This document shows, piece by piece, positions 7,216 to 16,220 of a stretch of 64,000 nucleotides of DNA (within the stretch, counting starts at the first letter, position 1; each line of letters opens with the position of its first letter). The notes beneath the pieces were generated by a model. It saw only the letters and a program-made list of their open reading frames with translations. It did not search any database and was not told the DNA's origin. Where the stretch lies: NCBI RefSeq assembly GCF_003044565.1, contig NZ_POXG01000001.1, forward strand, positions 779,956 through 843,955, in the 5' to 3' direction. Both the position numbers and the translations under genes were made by a program. Source of the DNA: Neisseria sicca (GTDB taxonomy: Bacteria; Pseudomonadota; Gammaproteobacteria; Burkholderiales; Neisseriaceae).

Positions 7216-9687
7216 CTACTTCCTCTTCTTCAACAGCCTCAACGCGTTGCCCACTACGAACAGCGAGCTGAGGCTCATGCCCAATGCGGCGATCCAGGGT
7301 TTGACGTAGCCTAAGACGGCGAGCGGGACGGCGATGATGTTGTATGCGCTTGCCCAGGCGAGGTTTTGGCGGATGATTTGGCGTGTGCGGCGGGCTTGGG
7401 CGATGGTGGCGGGCAGGATGTTCAAGTCGTCGTTGAGCAAGACCAAATCGGCGCCGTCGCGGGCGACATCGGCGCCTGCTGCGACGGCGGCGGATACGTC
7501 GGCTTGGGCGAGGACGGGGGCGTCGTTGATGCCGTCGCCGACCATCAAGACTTTTCTGCCTTGTTTCTGCAATTCTTCAACGTAGGCAAGCTTGTCTTCG
7601 GGTGCGGCTTCAGCGCGGTAGGTGTCCAAACGGAGTGCCTGCGCGACTTGTGCAACGGCATTTGTGCGGTCGCCGCTGAGCAGGTGGGTGCGGATGCCCT
7701 GTTGTTTGAGGATGTTGAGCATGGCGGCGGCGCTGTCTTTGATTTGGTCTTCGAGCAGGAAGACGGCTTGGAAACCGCTTTGGTTGCCGAGAAACACCAT
7801 GCTGCCTGCGTGTTCGATGTCGGCGGCTTCGTCAGACAGCACGCCGGCTATTCCGGCGACTAAATCGGCGCGTCCCAATGCCCAAACTTGGGTTTCGTCT
7901 TTATAAGTCATTTGCGCGCTGACGCCTTGTCCGATGCGGTTGACGCGTTGGGAGACTGCGTATTCGGGCGCGTGGTTGGGGTCGTCTGAAAGCGTGTGGT
8001 TCAAGATGGCGCGAGCAATGGGGTGTTCGGATTGATATTCTAGGGCTTGTGCGGCGGCGAGTGCTTCTTCTGTTTTTAGACGACCTAAGGGGATGATTCG
8101 GCTGACGGAAAGTTGTCCTTTGGTCAGCGTGCCGGTTTTGTCGAACACAACATCGTCGATTTGGGCGAGTGTTTCGAGGCTTTGTTTGCCGCTGATTAAC
8201 ACGCCTTCGTCGGCAAGCGCGCCTGTGGAGGCGGCAAGCGCGGTCGGCGTGGCAAGAGAAAGTGCGCAAGGGCAAGTGATAACGAGCAGCGCGACGGTAA
8301 TCCACAATGCGGTTTGCGCGTCGGCATACCATGTCCAGCCGATGAAGACGGGGATAGCAAGCAGCAATTCGCCGAACACGAAGCTGGAGGCGTATTTCTC
8401 AGCAAGCTCGGCGGCGCGCGGTTTTTGGGCGAGCGCGCGGTCGAGCAGTTTGACGATGTGCGACAGGCGCGTGTTGTTGCCGGTGCGGTCGGTTCGGATA
8501 ACAAGCGGGCTGCCCGTATTGAGCGTGCCTGCGGTAACGTTTTCAGACGACCTTTTAACCACGGGCAGGCTCTCGCCCGTCAACATGGCTTCGTCCACTT
8601 CGCTCTCGCCGGACAACACCGTGCCGTCCACAGGAATGACCTCGCCCGGTTTGACGACGATCACGTCGCCCGCCTGAAGCTGTACAACCGCCGCTTCCTC
8701 GATTTCCTCGCTGTCGGGATAAGACGGAAGACGGTGGCAGAACGCGGGAACGAGTTTCACCAGCCGCTCCGCCGCATCCCCTGCCCTGCGCCTTGCGATT
8801 TGCTCCATAAACCGCCCACCCAACAGGAAAAACAGTAACATAGCGATGGACTCGAAATACATCCCCTGCCCCGCATTGACGGCAAGGCTGTAAATACCTG
8901 CGACAAAGGTCATCACGACGGCAATCGCAATCGGCGTATCCATGCCGACGCGGCGGTTTTTCCAATCGCGCCACGCGCCGCGGTAAAACGGCAACGCGCT
9001 GTAAAACACGACGGGCAGCACCATCAAAAAGCCGCCCCAGTGCAGGATTTCCAAAAACAGCGGCTCGATGTCGCCGCCGTAAAGATAAGTCGGCACGGCA
9101 AACATCATCGTCTGCATCATTCCCAAACCCGCCACCGCCAGCCTGACGATAAACTGTTTGCGCTCTTTCTGCGCCTGCGCCTCGACTTTTTGCGCATCGT
9201 AAGGCGCGGCGGTATAACCTGTTTTGCGGATTTTCAAAAGAATGTCCGACAGCGCGATTTTGCCCTCGTCCCAGACCACGCGGCAGCGGTGCGTACTGTA
9301 ATTCAAATCCACGCGCACCACGCCCGCCGTCCGCAAAAGCTGTTGCTCAATCAGCCATACACACGCCGCGCAGGTAATGCCGCCCAGCATCAACACCGCC
9401 TCGCGTTCCTCCCCTTCCCCGACCTCGACAAAATCCGCCTGCACTTCGGGCAAATCGTACAATTTCAGTTGCGACAACACTTCCGGCGGCGGTAATTCGG
9501 ATTTTTCCGCGTCGGCGGTACGTTGTTTGTAATAATTGCCCAAACCTGCATCAATAATGCTCTGCGCCACCGCCTGACAACCCGCGCAACAGGTTTCATG
9601 GTCTTCATTTTCGTAGCGGACGGTCAAATGGAGGTGTTCGGGGACTTCCAGACCGCAATGGAAACAGGTTCTTTCCGTTTGATTCAT
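7216..9687 (-). CDS. ccoI: CcoI/FixI-type copper-transporting P-type ATPase
   Basis: The enzyme pumps copper across the inner membrane for assembly of cbb3 cytochrome oxidase. The N-terminus has the zinc-finger-like pair C8-x2-C11 and CCAGC (33-37) that mark the CcoI/FixI branch, then a heavy-metal-binding domain with GGITCAACV. The transmembrane region holds the CPC metal motif ([11 protein letters not shown]). The catalytic loop has DKTGTLT, and [15 protein letters not shown] closes the ATPase core. At 823 residues it is full length. One DUS is read in frame as KRSSENV. The ccoNOP genes themselves are not in the window. It is transcribed away from a 41-codon membrane gene. Confidence 0.93.
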   Translation of the reverse strand: MNQTERTCFHCGLEVPEHLHLTVRYENEDHETCCAGCQAVAQSIIDAGLGNYYKQRTADAEKSELPPPEVLSQLKLYDLPEVQADFVEVGEGEEREAVLMLGGITCAACVWLIEQQLLRTAGVVRVDLNYSTHRCRVVWDEGKIALSDILLKIRKTGYTAAPYDAQKVEAQAQKERKQFIVRLAVAGLGMMQTMMFAVPTYLYGGDIEPLFLEILHWGGFLMVLPVVFYSALPFYRGAWRDWKNRRVGMDTPIAIAVVMTFVAGIYSLAVNAGQGMYFESIAMLLFFLLGGRFMEQIARRRAGDAAERLVKLVPAFCHRLPSYPDSEEIEEAAVVQLQAGDVIVVKPGEVIPVDGTVLSGESEVDEAMLTGESLPVVKRSSENVTAGTLNTGSPLVIRTDRTGNNTRLSHIVKLLDRALAQKPRAAELAEKYASSFVFGELLLAIPVFIGWTWYADAQTALWITVALLVITCPCALSLATPTALAASTGALADEGVLISGKQSLETLAQIDDVVFDKTGTLTKGQLSVSRIIPLGRLKTEEALAAAQALEYQSEHPIARAILNHTLSDDPNHAPEYAVSQRVNRIGQGVSAQMTYKDETQVWALGRADLVAGIAGVLSDEAADIEHAGSMVFLGNQSGFQAVFLLEDQIKDSAAAMLNILKQQGIRTHLLSGDRTNAVAQVAQALRLDTYRAEAAPEDKLAYVEELQKQGRKVLMVGDGINDAPVLAQADVSAAVAAGADVARDGADLVLLNDDLNILPATIAQARRTRQIIRQNLAWASAYNIIAVPLAVLGYVKPWIAALGMSLSSLFVVGNALRLLKKRK

Positions 9688-10106
9688 AATATGTGCCTGA
9701 TGGTGTGCCGGCAGGTGGTTTGCCGTTTGAAACTTGGATTTGAAATGTTTAAAAATGTAAACTTTATTAAAGTGTCGCTTTTTAGCAGATTTTTAAAAAT
9801 ATTTTACAAAACGTTTATTTTAAAACAATTTGCATATTTTTATTACTTTTATTTATATTTTTCAATAATATATCCGCTTATCAATAGACGAACGGTTGCG
9901 TTCTGATACCGCATATCGGTCGAATTTACCGATTATTTTAATGTAAAAACGGAACTTTTTTAAAAAAACGCACTACATTTTTGTTGACCTACTCGACTGG
10001 AAGTTGCATACTATGCGCATATTCCGTACAAACAGTGCGACAAAAAATACAAAACATTACGCTTTTACACAAAAATTTCCATTAACTACTTACTCGGGAA
10101 AACATC
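9688..10106. other. AT-rich divergent intergenic region, ccoI and 41-aa gene
   Basis: About 420 bp without a gene. It is markedly AT-rich in 9730-9970. A promoter for the rightward gene is visible at 9984-10014. I looked for an FNR site (TTGAT-N4-ATCAA), expected if ccoI is oxygen regulated, and saw no good match. Confidence 0.6.
9984..10014 (+). promoter_or_regulatory. Candidate promoter for the 41-aa membrane protein
   Basis: TTGACC (9984-9989) and TACTAT (10009-10014) are separated by 19 bp, longer than ideal, about 90 bp before the ATG at 10107. Confidence 0.4.
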
Positions 10107-10232
10107 ATGATTGACCGCCTGCTACCTATTTTTGCCGTTATCGGCATCCTGTCCAGCGTCGCCTACCTGAGCTTGGCGGCATGGATGATTTACGAAAACG
10201 TTATGAAAAAACGCCGCCTCCTCCCTTTCTAA
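10107..10232 (+). CDS. Small single-span membrane protein, 41 aa
   Basis: The reading frame ATG 10107 to TAA 10230-10232 encodes a 41-residue protein beginning MIDRLLPIFAVIGIL, with one hydrophobic helix (about residues 5-29) followed by a basic tail MKKRRLLPF. Its own promoter lies upstream and a strong non-DUS terminator hairpin starts 19 bp after the stop, which supports a real transcript. It does not look like CcoS or CcoQ. The position next to ccoI suggests a link with respiratory chain assembly; this is inference. Confidence 0.6.
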   Translation: MIDRLLPIFAVIGILSSVAYLSLAAWMIYENVMKKRRLLPF

Positions 10233-10250
10233 GCGGTGAACCCTTTAAAC

Positions 10251-10307
10251 GGCCGTTTGGAAATAAAGATAAACCCTCCCTGATTTATCTTTGTTTTCCA
10301 AACGGCC
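10251..10307 (+). terminator. Strong hairpin terminator, not DUS-derived
   Basis: GGCCGTTTGG (10251-10260) and CCAAACGGCC (10298-10307) pair, and the stem continues inward with AAAGATAAA/TTTATCTTT. TTTATTTTT follows. Confidence 0.8.
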
Positions 10308-10419
10308 TTTATTTTTCAGACGACCTTTTGAAACACGCGGCAGCAAACGATAATCGAAATCGAAATTTGACCCGCCGCCCTGTCCATTGAGAAACAACGG
10401 CAGTCAAAACATCCTGTTT

Positions 10420-11610
10420 TTATTCGGATTCGCAGTTTTCAGACGACCTCTTGCCGCTGTTTTCCAACGCCCGTTCAATCATCGCCTCGCGCAAAGCGTC
10501 CAAGCCCAGACTTTTCGTCACCGAAATATTCACGCCGACGGCGCGTCCCGAATTATCCCGCAACACGCCCGCCTCGCGCACGCCTTCCGGTAGCAGGTCG
10601 ATTTTGTTGTAAACGACAAGCTGCGGCACTTCATGCGCGCCGATTTCTTCCAAAACCACATTCACATCGTCCATCTGCCGCTCGAAATCGGGATTGGACG
10701 CATCAACGACGTGCAGCAACACGTCCGCCAAAGCCGTTTCCTCCAGTGTCGCCGAAAACGCCGACACCAGCTTGTGCGGCAAATCACGGACGAAACCGAC
10801 CGTATCCGTCAGAATCACACCCGCCTCGTGCGACAAAAACAAACGCCGCGCCGTCGTATCCAGCGTGGCGAAAAGCTGATCTTTCGCCAACACGTCCGCC
10901 TTGGTCAGACGGTTGAACAGGCTGGATTTGCCCGCATTGGTATAACCGACGATGGCAAAGGTTTTCAGACGACCTTCCATCCGCGATTTTCGGCGCGTGG
11001 CACGTTGTTTTTTCACTTGCGCCAACTGCTTTTTCAACGCCGTGATTTTCTGCCCGATTAAGCGGCGGTCGGTTTCCAACTGCGTCTCGCCCGGCCCTTT
11101 CAGGCCGATACCGCCCTTCTGACTCTGCAAATGTCCGTAGCCGCGCACCAGCCGCCCGCTCAAATGGTTCAGCTGCGCCAACTCCACCTGCAATTTACCC
11201 TCTTGAGATTGGGCGCGTTTGGCAAAAATCGCCAAAATCAGACCCACGCGGTCGAGAACGCGGCATTGCAGGATTTTTTCCAAATTGCGCTCCTGCGTCG
11301 GCGTCAATTCATGGTTGAACACCGCCAAGCCGATGTCGTGCAGCTTCACCGCCGCCGCCAACTCTTCCGCCTTGCCCGTACCGACGAAATAAGCCGTATG
11401 CGCCTTGTCGCGCTTGGCGGTTTCCCGCAACACCAGCTCGCCGCCCGCCGCCGCAACCAATTCCGCCGCCTCGTCCAAGGTCGTCTGAAAAGTCCGCTCG
11501 CGCACTTCGTTCGCGCCCGAATAATCCGCGCTCAACATCACCCCGACCAGCATCACGCGCTCGGGTTGCTCCAAAGATTTGTCGACGGGGAAAATGTTGC
11601 GTTTGGACAA
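10420..11610 (-). CDS. hflX: Ribosome-associated GTPase HflX
   Basis: HflX is a GTPase that binds the 50S subunit and splits stalled ribosomes. The N-terminal glycine-rich HflX domain includes YFVGTGKAEEL, GLKGPGETQLETDRR marks the linker, and the G domain has GYTNAGKSSLFN (G1), DTVGFVRDLP (G3) and NKIDLL (G4). I prefer TTG 11610 as start: AAGGA lies six bases upstream, while the ATG at 11649 (13 codons earlier) has no ribosome site. The C-terminus KRSSENCESE is encoded by a DUS, and two more DUS are read in frame as EGRLK and FQTTL. Confidence 0.93.
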   Translation of the reverse strand: MSKRNIFPVDKSLEQPERVMLVGVMLSADYSGANEVRERTFQTTLDEAAELVAAAGGELVLRETAKRDKAHTAYFVGTGKAEELAAAVKLHDIGLAVFNHELTPTQERNLEKILQCRVLDRVGLILAIFAKRAQSQEGKLQVELAQLNHLSGRLVRGYGHLQSQKGGIGLKGPGETQLETDRRLIGQKITALKKQLAQVKKQRATRRKSRMEGRLKTFAIVGYTNAGKSSLFNRLTKADVLAKDQLFATLDTTARRLFLSHEAGVILTDTVGFVRDLPHKLVSAFSATLEETALADVLLHVVDASNPDFERQMDDVNVVLEEIGAHEVPQLVVYNKIDLLPEGVREAGVLRDNSGRAVGVNISVTKSLGLDALREAMIERALENSGKRSSENCESE

Positions 11611-11784
11611 GGAAAATCCTTTCGTTTTAGAAAAACTGAAAAGCGGCATCCATCAATCTGATGACTCGGCCGCTCTCTGCGCTGTCTTATTCGGCGTGCC
11701 GCACGCTCCGTTGGAGGCGTTTGTTGACGCGATTGCGTGCTGCGTCAGCATCTTACACCATCCGACCGTGAAAGCATAATCAAG

Positions 11785-11828
11785 AAAGGTCGTCTGAAAA
11801 CCGGATTTGGGTTTTCAGACGACCTTTT
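11785..11828. terminator. Converging DUS pair after cysG
   Basis: Inverted DUS arms with AAA/TTTT ends; cysG transcription ends here. The 170 bp between this and hflX hold no gene I can support. Confidence 0.75.
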
Positions 11829-11856
11829 GTTTATTTAAACAATTTGGAACAACGCT

Positions 11857-13272
11857 TCAGGCGGCTTGTTCGTGCATCGTGTGAAGGCGGCTTTGCGCGG
11901 GATTTTCTTGAAACCATTTCAATTCATCGCGCAAGGAAACGACTTCGCCGATGACAATCAGCGCGGGACGCGGGGCGTTTTCTGCCAGCTCGGACAGGTT
12001 TTTCAGACGACCTGTCACGACGCTTTGGTGCGGAAGCGTGCCGTTGGAGACGATGGCGACGGGTGTGTCGCCGCTGCGTCCGTGTGCCATCAGTTTTTCG
12101 GCGGTTTCGGCGGCTTTGAGCGTGCCCATATAGACGATTAGGGTTTGGTTGCTCAGGGCGAGCGTGCGCCAGTCGGGTTGGTGTCCGTCGTGTTTGCTGT
12201 GTCCGGTCACGAAGAGCGCGCTTTGGGCGCAGTCGCGGTGTGTCAGGGGGATGCCTGCGTAGGCGGTCGCGCCCAGTGCGGCGGTGATGCCGGGGATGAT
12301 GCGGTAGGGGATGTTTGCCTGCCGCAAGGCTTGGGCTTCTTCGCCGCCACGCCCGAAAACGAAAGGGTCGCCGCCTTTGAGCCGGACGACGCGCAAACCT
12401 TGGCGGGCGTATTCGACCAGGAGACGGTTGGTTTCTTCTTGTTGGACGTGGTGCGAGCCTGCGCGTTTGCCGACGCTGATTTTGTCCGCGTCTTTGCGCA
12501 CCATGCTTAAGACGTCGTCTGAAACTAAGGCATCGTGGAACACGACATCTGCCGTCTGTATCGCCTGCAAAGCGTGCAAGGTGAGCAGCCCTGCATCGCC
12601 GGGACCTGCGCCGACCAGGACGACTTCGCCTTTTGCCGCGCCGAAGCCGTCAAGCTGCGCGGCAAGTTCTGCTTCGGCGGCATCGAAGTTGCCCTGTGCG
12701 GCAAGCGCGTTAAAACGGCTGTCGAACAGGTTTTCCCAAAAGCGGCGGCGGTTTGCCGTGCCTTTGATTTTGGCTTTGACCGCGTTGCGCCATTTGCCTG
12801 CGAGCGCCGCCATTTGACCGGTGTGCAGCGGAATGAGCGTTTCGATGATCTGCCGCCACTTGCGCGCCAAAACGGGGGCGGTCGCGCCGCTGGAGACGGC
12901 GATTTTAAGCGGGCTGCGGTCGATGACGGCGGGGACGGTGAAGGAACACAAATCCGCGGTATCGACGGTGTTGCAGAGTTTCGCCCGCTGCTCCGCCGCT
13001 TGGAAAATACGGCGGTTGAAGGCGTAATCGTCGGTGGCGGCGACAGCGAAAAACACGCCGTCCAAATCGTCGTCGTGAAATTCGCTGCCCAGCCATTCGA
13101 TTTTGCCTTCGTCCGCCCATTTTTGGAAAACAGGATTGAGTTCGCGGGCGACAACCCTGACCGCAGCTCCTGCCTGCAACAGGCTTTCGGCTTTGCGTTC
13201 CGCCACTTTGCCCGCACCCGCCAGCAGGACGGGGCGGCCGTTCAAATCGGCAAACAGGGGATAATGGTTCAT
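11857..13272 (-). CDS. cysG: Siroheme synthase CysG (trifunctional)
   Basis: CysG makes siroheme, the cofactor of sulfite reductase, from uroporphyrinogen III. The N-terminal half is the dehydrogenase/ferrochelatase part (PVLLAGAGKVAERKAESLL, an NAD-binding motif, then VAATDDYAFN). The C-terminal half is the SAM-dependent methyltransferase (VVLVGAGPGDAGLLTLHA, VRLKGGDPFVFGRGGEE, IPGITAALGATAYAGIPLTHR). At 471 residues it is the usual full length. It diverges from cysD, which fits joint use in sulfate assimilation. In-frame DUS are read as GRLKN and SDDVL. Confidence 0.96.
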   Translation of the reverse strand: MNHYPLFADLNGRPVLLAGAGKVAERKAESLLQAGAAVRVVARELNPVFQKWADEGKIEWLGSEFHDDDLDGVFFAVAATDDYAFNRRIFQAAEQRAKLCNTVDTADLCSFTVPAVIDRSPLKIAVSSGATAPVLARKWRQIIETLIPLHTGQMAALAGKWRNAVKAKIKGTANRRRFWENLFDSRFNALAAQGNFDAAEAELAAQLDGFGAAKGEVVLVGAGPGDAGLLTLHALQAIQTADVVFHDALVSDDVLSMVRKDADKISVGKRAGSHHVQQEETNRLLVEYARQGLRVVRLKGGDPFVFGRGGEEAQALRQANIPYRIIPGITAALGATAYAGIPLTHRDCAQSALFVTGHSKHDGHQPDWRTLALSNQTLIVYMGTLKAAETAEKLMAHGRSGDTPVAIVSNGTLPHQSVVTGRLKNLSELAENAPRPALIVIGEVVSLRDELKWFQENPAQSRLHTMHEQAA

Positions 13273-13392
13273 GGCGTGTTCTCTTATTAAGCTATCGTGC
13301 CGCCCATCTTAAAATCCCACTGGCTTCGGCGGAAAGAATGGTTTTTGCTTATCTTATCGAGTTTGGTTATATATGCCGTTGCCGCGCAGCAA

Positions 13393-13432
13393 AAAGGTCG
13401 TCTGAAAACGGCAATCCCTTTTCAGACGACCC
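13393..13432. terminator. Converging DUS pair in the cysG-cysD divergent region
   Basis: Inverted DUS arms between two divergent genes, where no terminator is needed. A further single DUS follows at about 13482-13494. It may serve uptake rather than termination. Confidence 0.5.
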
Positions 13433-13537
13433 TGCCAATATAACGAAATCATCTTTGCTTCAAACAAACCATTCTTTCCGTTTTTCAGACGACCTCTTTA
13501 GAGTACCGCCTATCCGAGTTTTGCTAAAGAGAACAAT

Positions 13538-14452
13538 ATGTCTATTCAAAACCACCACTTAGACTGGCTCGAAGCCGAATCCATCTACATCATCCGCGAA
13601 GTCGTCGCCGAAGCGAAAAATCCCGCGCTGCTGTTTTCCGGCGGCAAAGATTCCGTCGTTTTGCTGGCGTTGGCGGTTAAAGCGTTCAAACTCGAAGGCC
13701 GCCCGCTCAAGCTGCCGTTCAAGCTGCTGCACGTCGATACAGGACACAATTACCCCGAAGTGATTCAGTTCCGCGATGAAACCGTGGCGCGCACAGGCGT
13801 GCAACTGGTGGTCGGCAGCGTCGAAGATTCCATCAAAAAAGGCACGGTTGTCCTGCGCCGCGAAACCGATTCGCGCAACGCCGCGCAGGCGGTTACATTG
13901 GTGGAAACCATTGAAGAACAAGGCTTTGACGCGCTGATGGGCGGCGCGCGGCGCGATGAGGAAAAAGCGCGGGCGAAGGAGCGGATTTTTTCGTTCCGCG
14001 ACGAATTCGGACAATGGGACCCGAAAAGCCAGCGTCCCGAACTGTGGTCGCTCTACAATACGCGGCTCTTTAGCGGCGAAAACATGCGCGTGTTCCCCAT
14101 TTCAAACTGGACGGAACTCGACATCTGGCAATACATCGCCCGCGAAAACCTCGCGCTGCCGCCGATTTATTACAGCCACAAACGCGAAGTCGTCGAGCGC
14201 GGCGGACTGCTCGTCCCCGTTACCCCATTGACGCCGAAACGCGAAGGCGAAGTTAGCCAAATCCGCGACGTGCGCTTCCGTACCGTCGGCGACATTTCCT
14301 GCACCTGCCCCGTAGCCAGCACCGCCGCCACGCCCGAAGACATCATCGCCGAAACCGCAGCGGCCACCATTTCCGAACGCAGCGCCACGCGCATGGACGA
14401 CCTCGTGTCCGAAGCGGCGATGGAAGAGCGCAAAAAGGCGGGGTATTTTTGA
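13538..14452 (+). CDS. cysD: Sulfate adenylyltransferase subunit 2 CysD
   Basis: CysD is the catalytic ATP sulfurylase subunit, which with the GTPase CysN makes adenosine 5'-phosphosulfate from sulfate. The PP-loop is present as LLFSGGKDSVVLL (residues 30-42), and later blocks GGARRDEEKARAKERIFSFRDEFGQWDP and FPISNWTELDIWQYI are typical. The length (304) is complete and no frame damage is seen. No cysN follows; the next gene is an unrelated hydrolase. CysN must be encoded elsewhere for this subunit to work well. Confidence 0.96.
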   Translation: MSIQNHHLDWLEAESIYIIREVVAEAKNPALLFSGGKDSVVLLALAVKAFKLEGRPLKLPFKLLHVDTGHNYPEVIQFRDETVARTGVQLVVGSVEDSIKKGTVVLRRETDSRNAAQAVTLVETIEEQGFDALMGGARRDEEKARAKERIFSFRDEFGQWDPKSQRPELWSLYNTRLFSGENMRVFPISNWTELDIWQYIARENLALPPIYYSHKREVVERGGLLVPVTPLTPKREGEVSQIRDVRFRTVGDISCTCPVASTAATPEDIIAETAAATISERSATRMDDLVSEAAMEERKKAGYF

Positions 14453-14510
14453 GCGGAGCAATCCGACCCCACCGCGGCATTCACAATATTTACATCTGAA
14501 TGTTTCCTTA

Positions 14511-14547
14511 AAAAAGGTCGTCTGAAACTGATTTCAGACGCCTTTTT
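14511..14547. terminator. DUS-derived terminator after cysD
   Basis: AAAAAGGTCGTCTGAAA pairs with TTTCAGACGCCTTTTT; the right arm has a base change (GACGCC) and forms a stem with one mismatch. Confidence 0.7.
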
Positions 14548-14748
14548 ATTGATACAAATCTAAAAAAACTATTTGCATCACACATGAACTTTAACCAAAC
14601 AACGCCCCGCACCCAAGCCCAAAGCGAGCGCTTGATTCCGACGCCGAAGCCGCGCCATCCCCCTTTTTGCCTTCGGTTTTACCGCCCGTCCCGATTCCCG
14701 TTTGCCCGCCGCACGCAGGATAACGATAAAACTGAAACAAACAATGAG

Positions 14749-14757
14749 TGTTATAAT
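14749..14757 (+). promoter_or_regulatory. Extended -10 promoter of the hydrolase gene
   Basis: TGTTATAAT is a perfect extended -10 element 48 bp before the ATG at 14805. A DUS lies between promoter and gene. Confidence 0.55.
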
Positions 14758-14804
14758 AAGTAAACCGACACACCCGACAGGTCGTCTGAAAAGGAGTAAT
14801 CGAC

Positions 14805-15374
14805 ATGCCCCGACGCGTCTTTATCGTACACGGTTTTGAAGGCAATCCGCACGGCAACTGGTTTGACTGGCTCTCTGCACAAGTCCGCGCCACAGGCTTC
14901 CAAGCCGACTCGCTGGCGATGCCCAATCCCGAACGGCCGACGGTTTCCTCGTGGCAGTTCGCCCTCGACCAAGTCATCGGCAAGCCCGACGAAAACACCT
15001 TTTTAGTCGGACACAGCCTAGGCTGCATCACCCTTCTGCACTTCCTCAGCCGTCAGCAGCCCGAAAAAATCGGCGGCTTGGTACTGGCTGCGGGATTCGC
15101 CGAACCCCTGCCCCCGCTGCCCACCCTCGACGGCTACATCAAAGGCGCCGCGCCCGAATTCGACCTCCTGCGCAAAATCCAAATGCCCAAACACTGCATC
15201 GTCTCCGACGACGACACACATGTCCCGCCCGAACTGACCCTGAACATGGCGGACAAACTCAAAAGCCCCGTCACCCACATCGCCCAAGGCGGACACCTGA
15301 TGGCATCCGACGGCTTTACAGAACTGCCGCAGGCTTGGGAAGCCTTAAAACCGATGCTGGAAGCCAAAGCCTGA
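14805..15374 (+). CDS. Small alpha/beta hydrolase (RBBP9/YdeN family)
   Basis: This 189-residue serine hydrolase shows the family start VFIVHGFEGNPHGNWFDWL, the nucleophile elbow GHSLGC (Ser near residue 72), the acid region VSDDDTHVP and the catalytic His in QGGHLM. RBBP9/YdeN proteins are small esterase-like enzymes whose natural substrates are mostly unknown. It is cytosolic (no signal peptide) and has its own promoter, so it is probably monocistronic. It takes the place downstream of cysD where cysN might be expected. Confidence 0.88.
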   Translation: MPRRVFIVHGFEGNPHGNWFDWLSAQVRATGFQADSLAMPNPERPTVSSWQFALDQVIGKPDENTFLVGHSLGCITLLHFLSRQQPEKIGGLVLAAGFAEPLPPLPTLDGYIKGAAPEFDLLRKIQMPKHCIVSDDDTHVPPELTLNMADKLKSPVTHIAQGGHLMASDGFTELPQAWEALKPMLEAKA

Positions 15375-15690
15375 CCTCAAACAAAACAACCCGTCCGTAC
15401 AAATCACGCATACTTGCTCCCAAACACAAACCCAATAAAATCAAACCCATAAAACCAAATACAATCCATCTCCCGATTCAAATAGCAAACGACTTTTTTC
15501 AGACGACCCGCTTGACTTTGCCTCTTGAGGGTTTACAGTACGGTCTTGGATATTTTCTACAATCTAGGATGAAATCCTGCAAGCATTTAGGTTTCGACAT
15601 TTGGGCACATCGTTTGCGTTGAACGCTGCCGCGCAGGTGTTGCGGCGGTTTGTCGGATTTCACGATATTTGCTCACAGAAAGGAAACCCT
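15375..15690. other. Intergenic region upstream of copZ-like gene
   Basis: About 315 bp: an A-rich stretch after the hydrolase, one DUS (about 15500-15509, on the minus strand) and a possible MerR-type promoter at 15512-15539. No gene seen. Confidence 0.5.
15512..15539 (+). promoter_or_regulatory. Possible metal-responsive promoter of copZ-like gene
   Basis: TTGACT (15512-15517) is followed by a CCTC-TT-GAGG dyad and TACAGT (15534-15539). The arrangement recalls CueR-type copZ/copA promoters, but the spacer here is 16 bp, not the usual 19, so the match is weak. Confidence 0.3.
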
Positions 15691-15900
15691 ATGGAAACCC
15701 TCACGCTTCATATCGACGGGATGACTTGCGGCGGTTGCGTCAAAAGTGTTACCCGCATTTTGACCGGCATCGACGGCGTAGCCAAAGCCGAAGTCAGTTT
15801 GGAAAACAAAAATGCCGTTATTGAATTCGATCCGGCGAAAACTAATGCGTCGGTGTTGATTGATGCTTTGGAAGACGGCGGATACGACGCGGCTTTGTGA
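15691..15900 (+). CDS. copZ: CopZ-like heavy-metal chaperone
   Basis: This 69-residue protein is a single heavy-metal-associated domain with the copper-binding motif MTCGGC at residues 11-16 and the expected beta-alpha-beta pattern (TLHIDGM...VAKAEVSLENKNAVIEF...LIDALEDGGYDAAL). Such proteins carry Cu(I) to a copper ATPase. The start at ATG 15691 has AAAGGAAA in front of it; the frame is open further upstream but without a ribosome site. No copper ATPase or MerR regulator is adjacent. DUS hairpin terminator follows. Confidence 0.88.
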   Translation: METLTLHIDGMTCGGCVKSVTRILTGIDGVAKAEVSLENKNAVIEFDPAKTNASVLIDALEDGGYDAAL

Positions 15901-15909
15901 TCGTTGGTG

Positions 15910-15978
15910 AAAAGGTCGTCTGAAAACGGGCGGTCCGGTTCTAGCTGAACTGGAATCCGTTTTCAGACGACCTTTTTT
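15910..15978. terminator. Converging DUS pair after copZ
   Basis: Long stem: AAAAGGTCGTCTGAAAACGG with CCGTTTTCAGACGACCTTTT, then T-tract. Confidence 0.8.
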
Positions 15979-16022
15979 ACGTTTGCGCCGGATCAGCCAA
16001 GCAAGACTACGCTTGGTCAAAG

Positions 16023-16061
16023 AGGTCGTCTGAACATGAAATTTGCTTTTCAGACGACCTT
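16023..16061. terminator. Second converging DUS pair before sbp
   Basis: AGGTCGTCTGAA and TTCAGACGACCT again face each other, 45 bp after the first pair. Confidence 0.65.
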
Positions 16062-16220
16062 ATAACCAAAACTGATATCTGCCGAAGCAAACATTATTTC
16101 CGCTTTTTATTCTTTCGATATAAAGTGTTTTTCAATCGCTGCCCGTTTATGTTTTGTGTTTCGCGTCCTTATCGGCAATGAATCGGGCAAATTGTCTTCC
16201 GAATTTTTCAGGAGTATCGA

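Larger units (their letters stand above)
14453..14804. other. Intergenic region, no supported gene
   Basis: It holds a DUS hairpin, a GC-rich stretch at 14600-14730 and a promoter. Short frames exist on both strands of the GC-rich part (for example a basic 59-codon frame from ATG 14585) but none has a ribosome site or a recognisable product. Confidence 0.5.

Noticed and set aside
9688..10106. FNR box expected between ccoI and its neighbour
   Set aside because: No TTGAT-N4-ATCAA-like site was found by eye.
14585..14764. 59-codon basic reading frame between cysD and the hydrolase gene
   Set aside because: No ribosome site, overlaps the hydrolase promoter, and composition looks non-coding.
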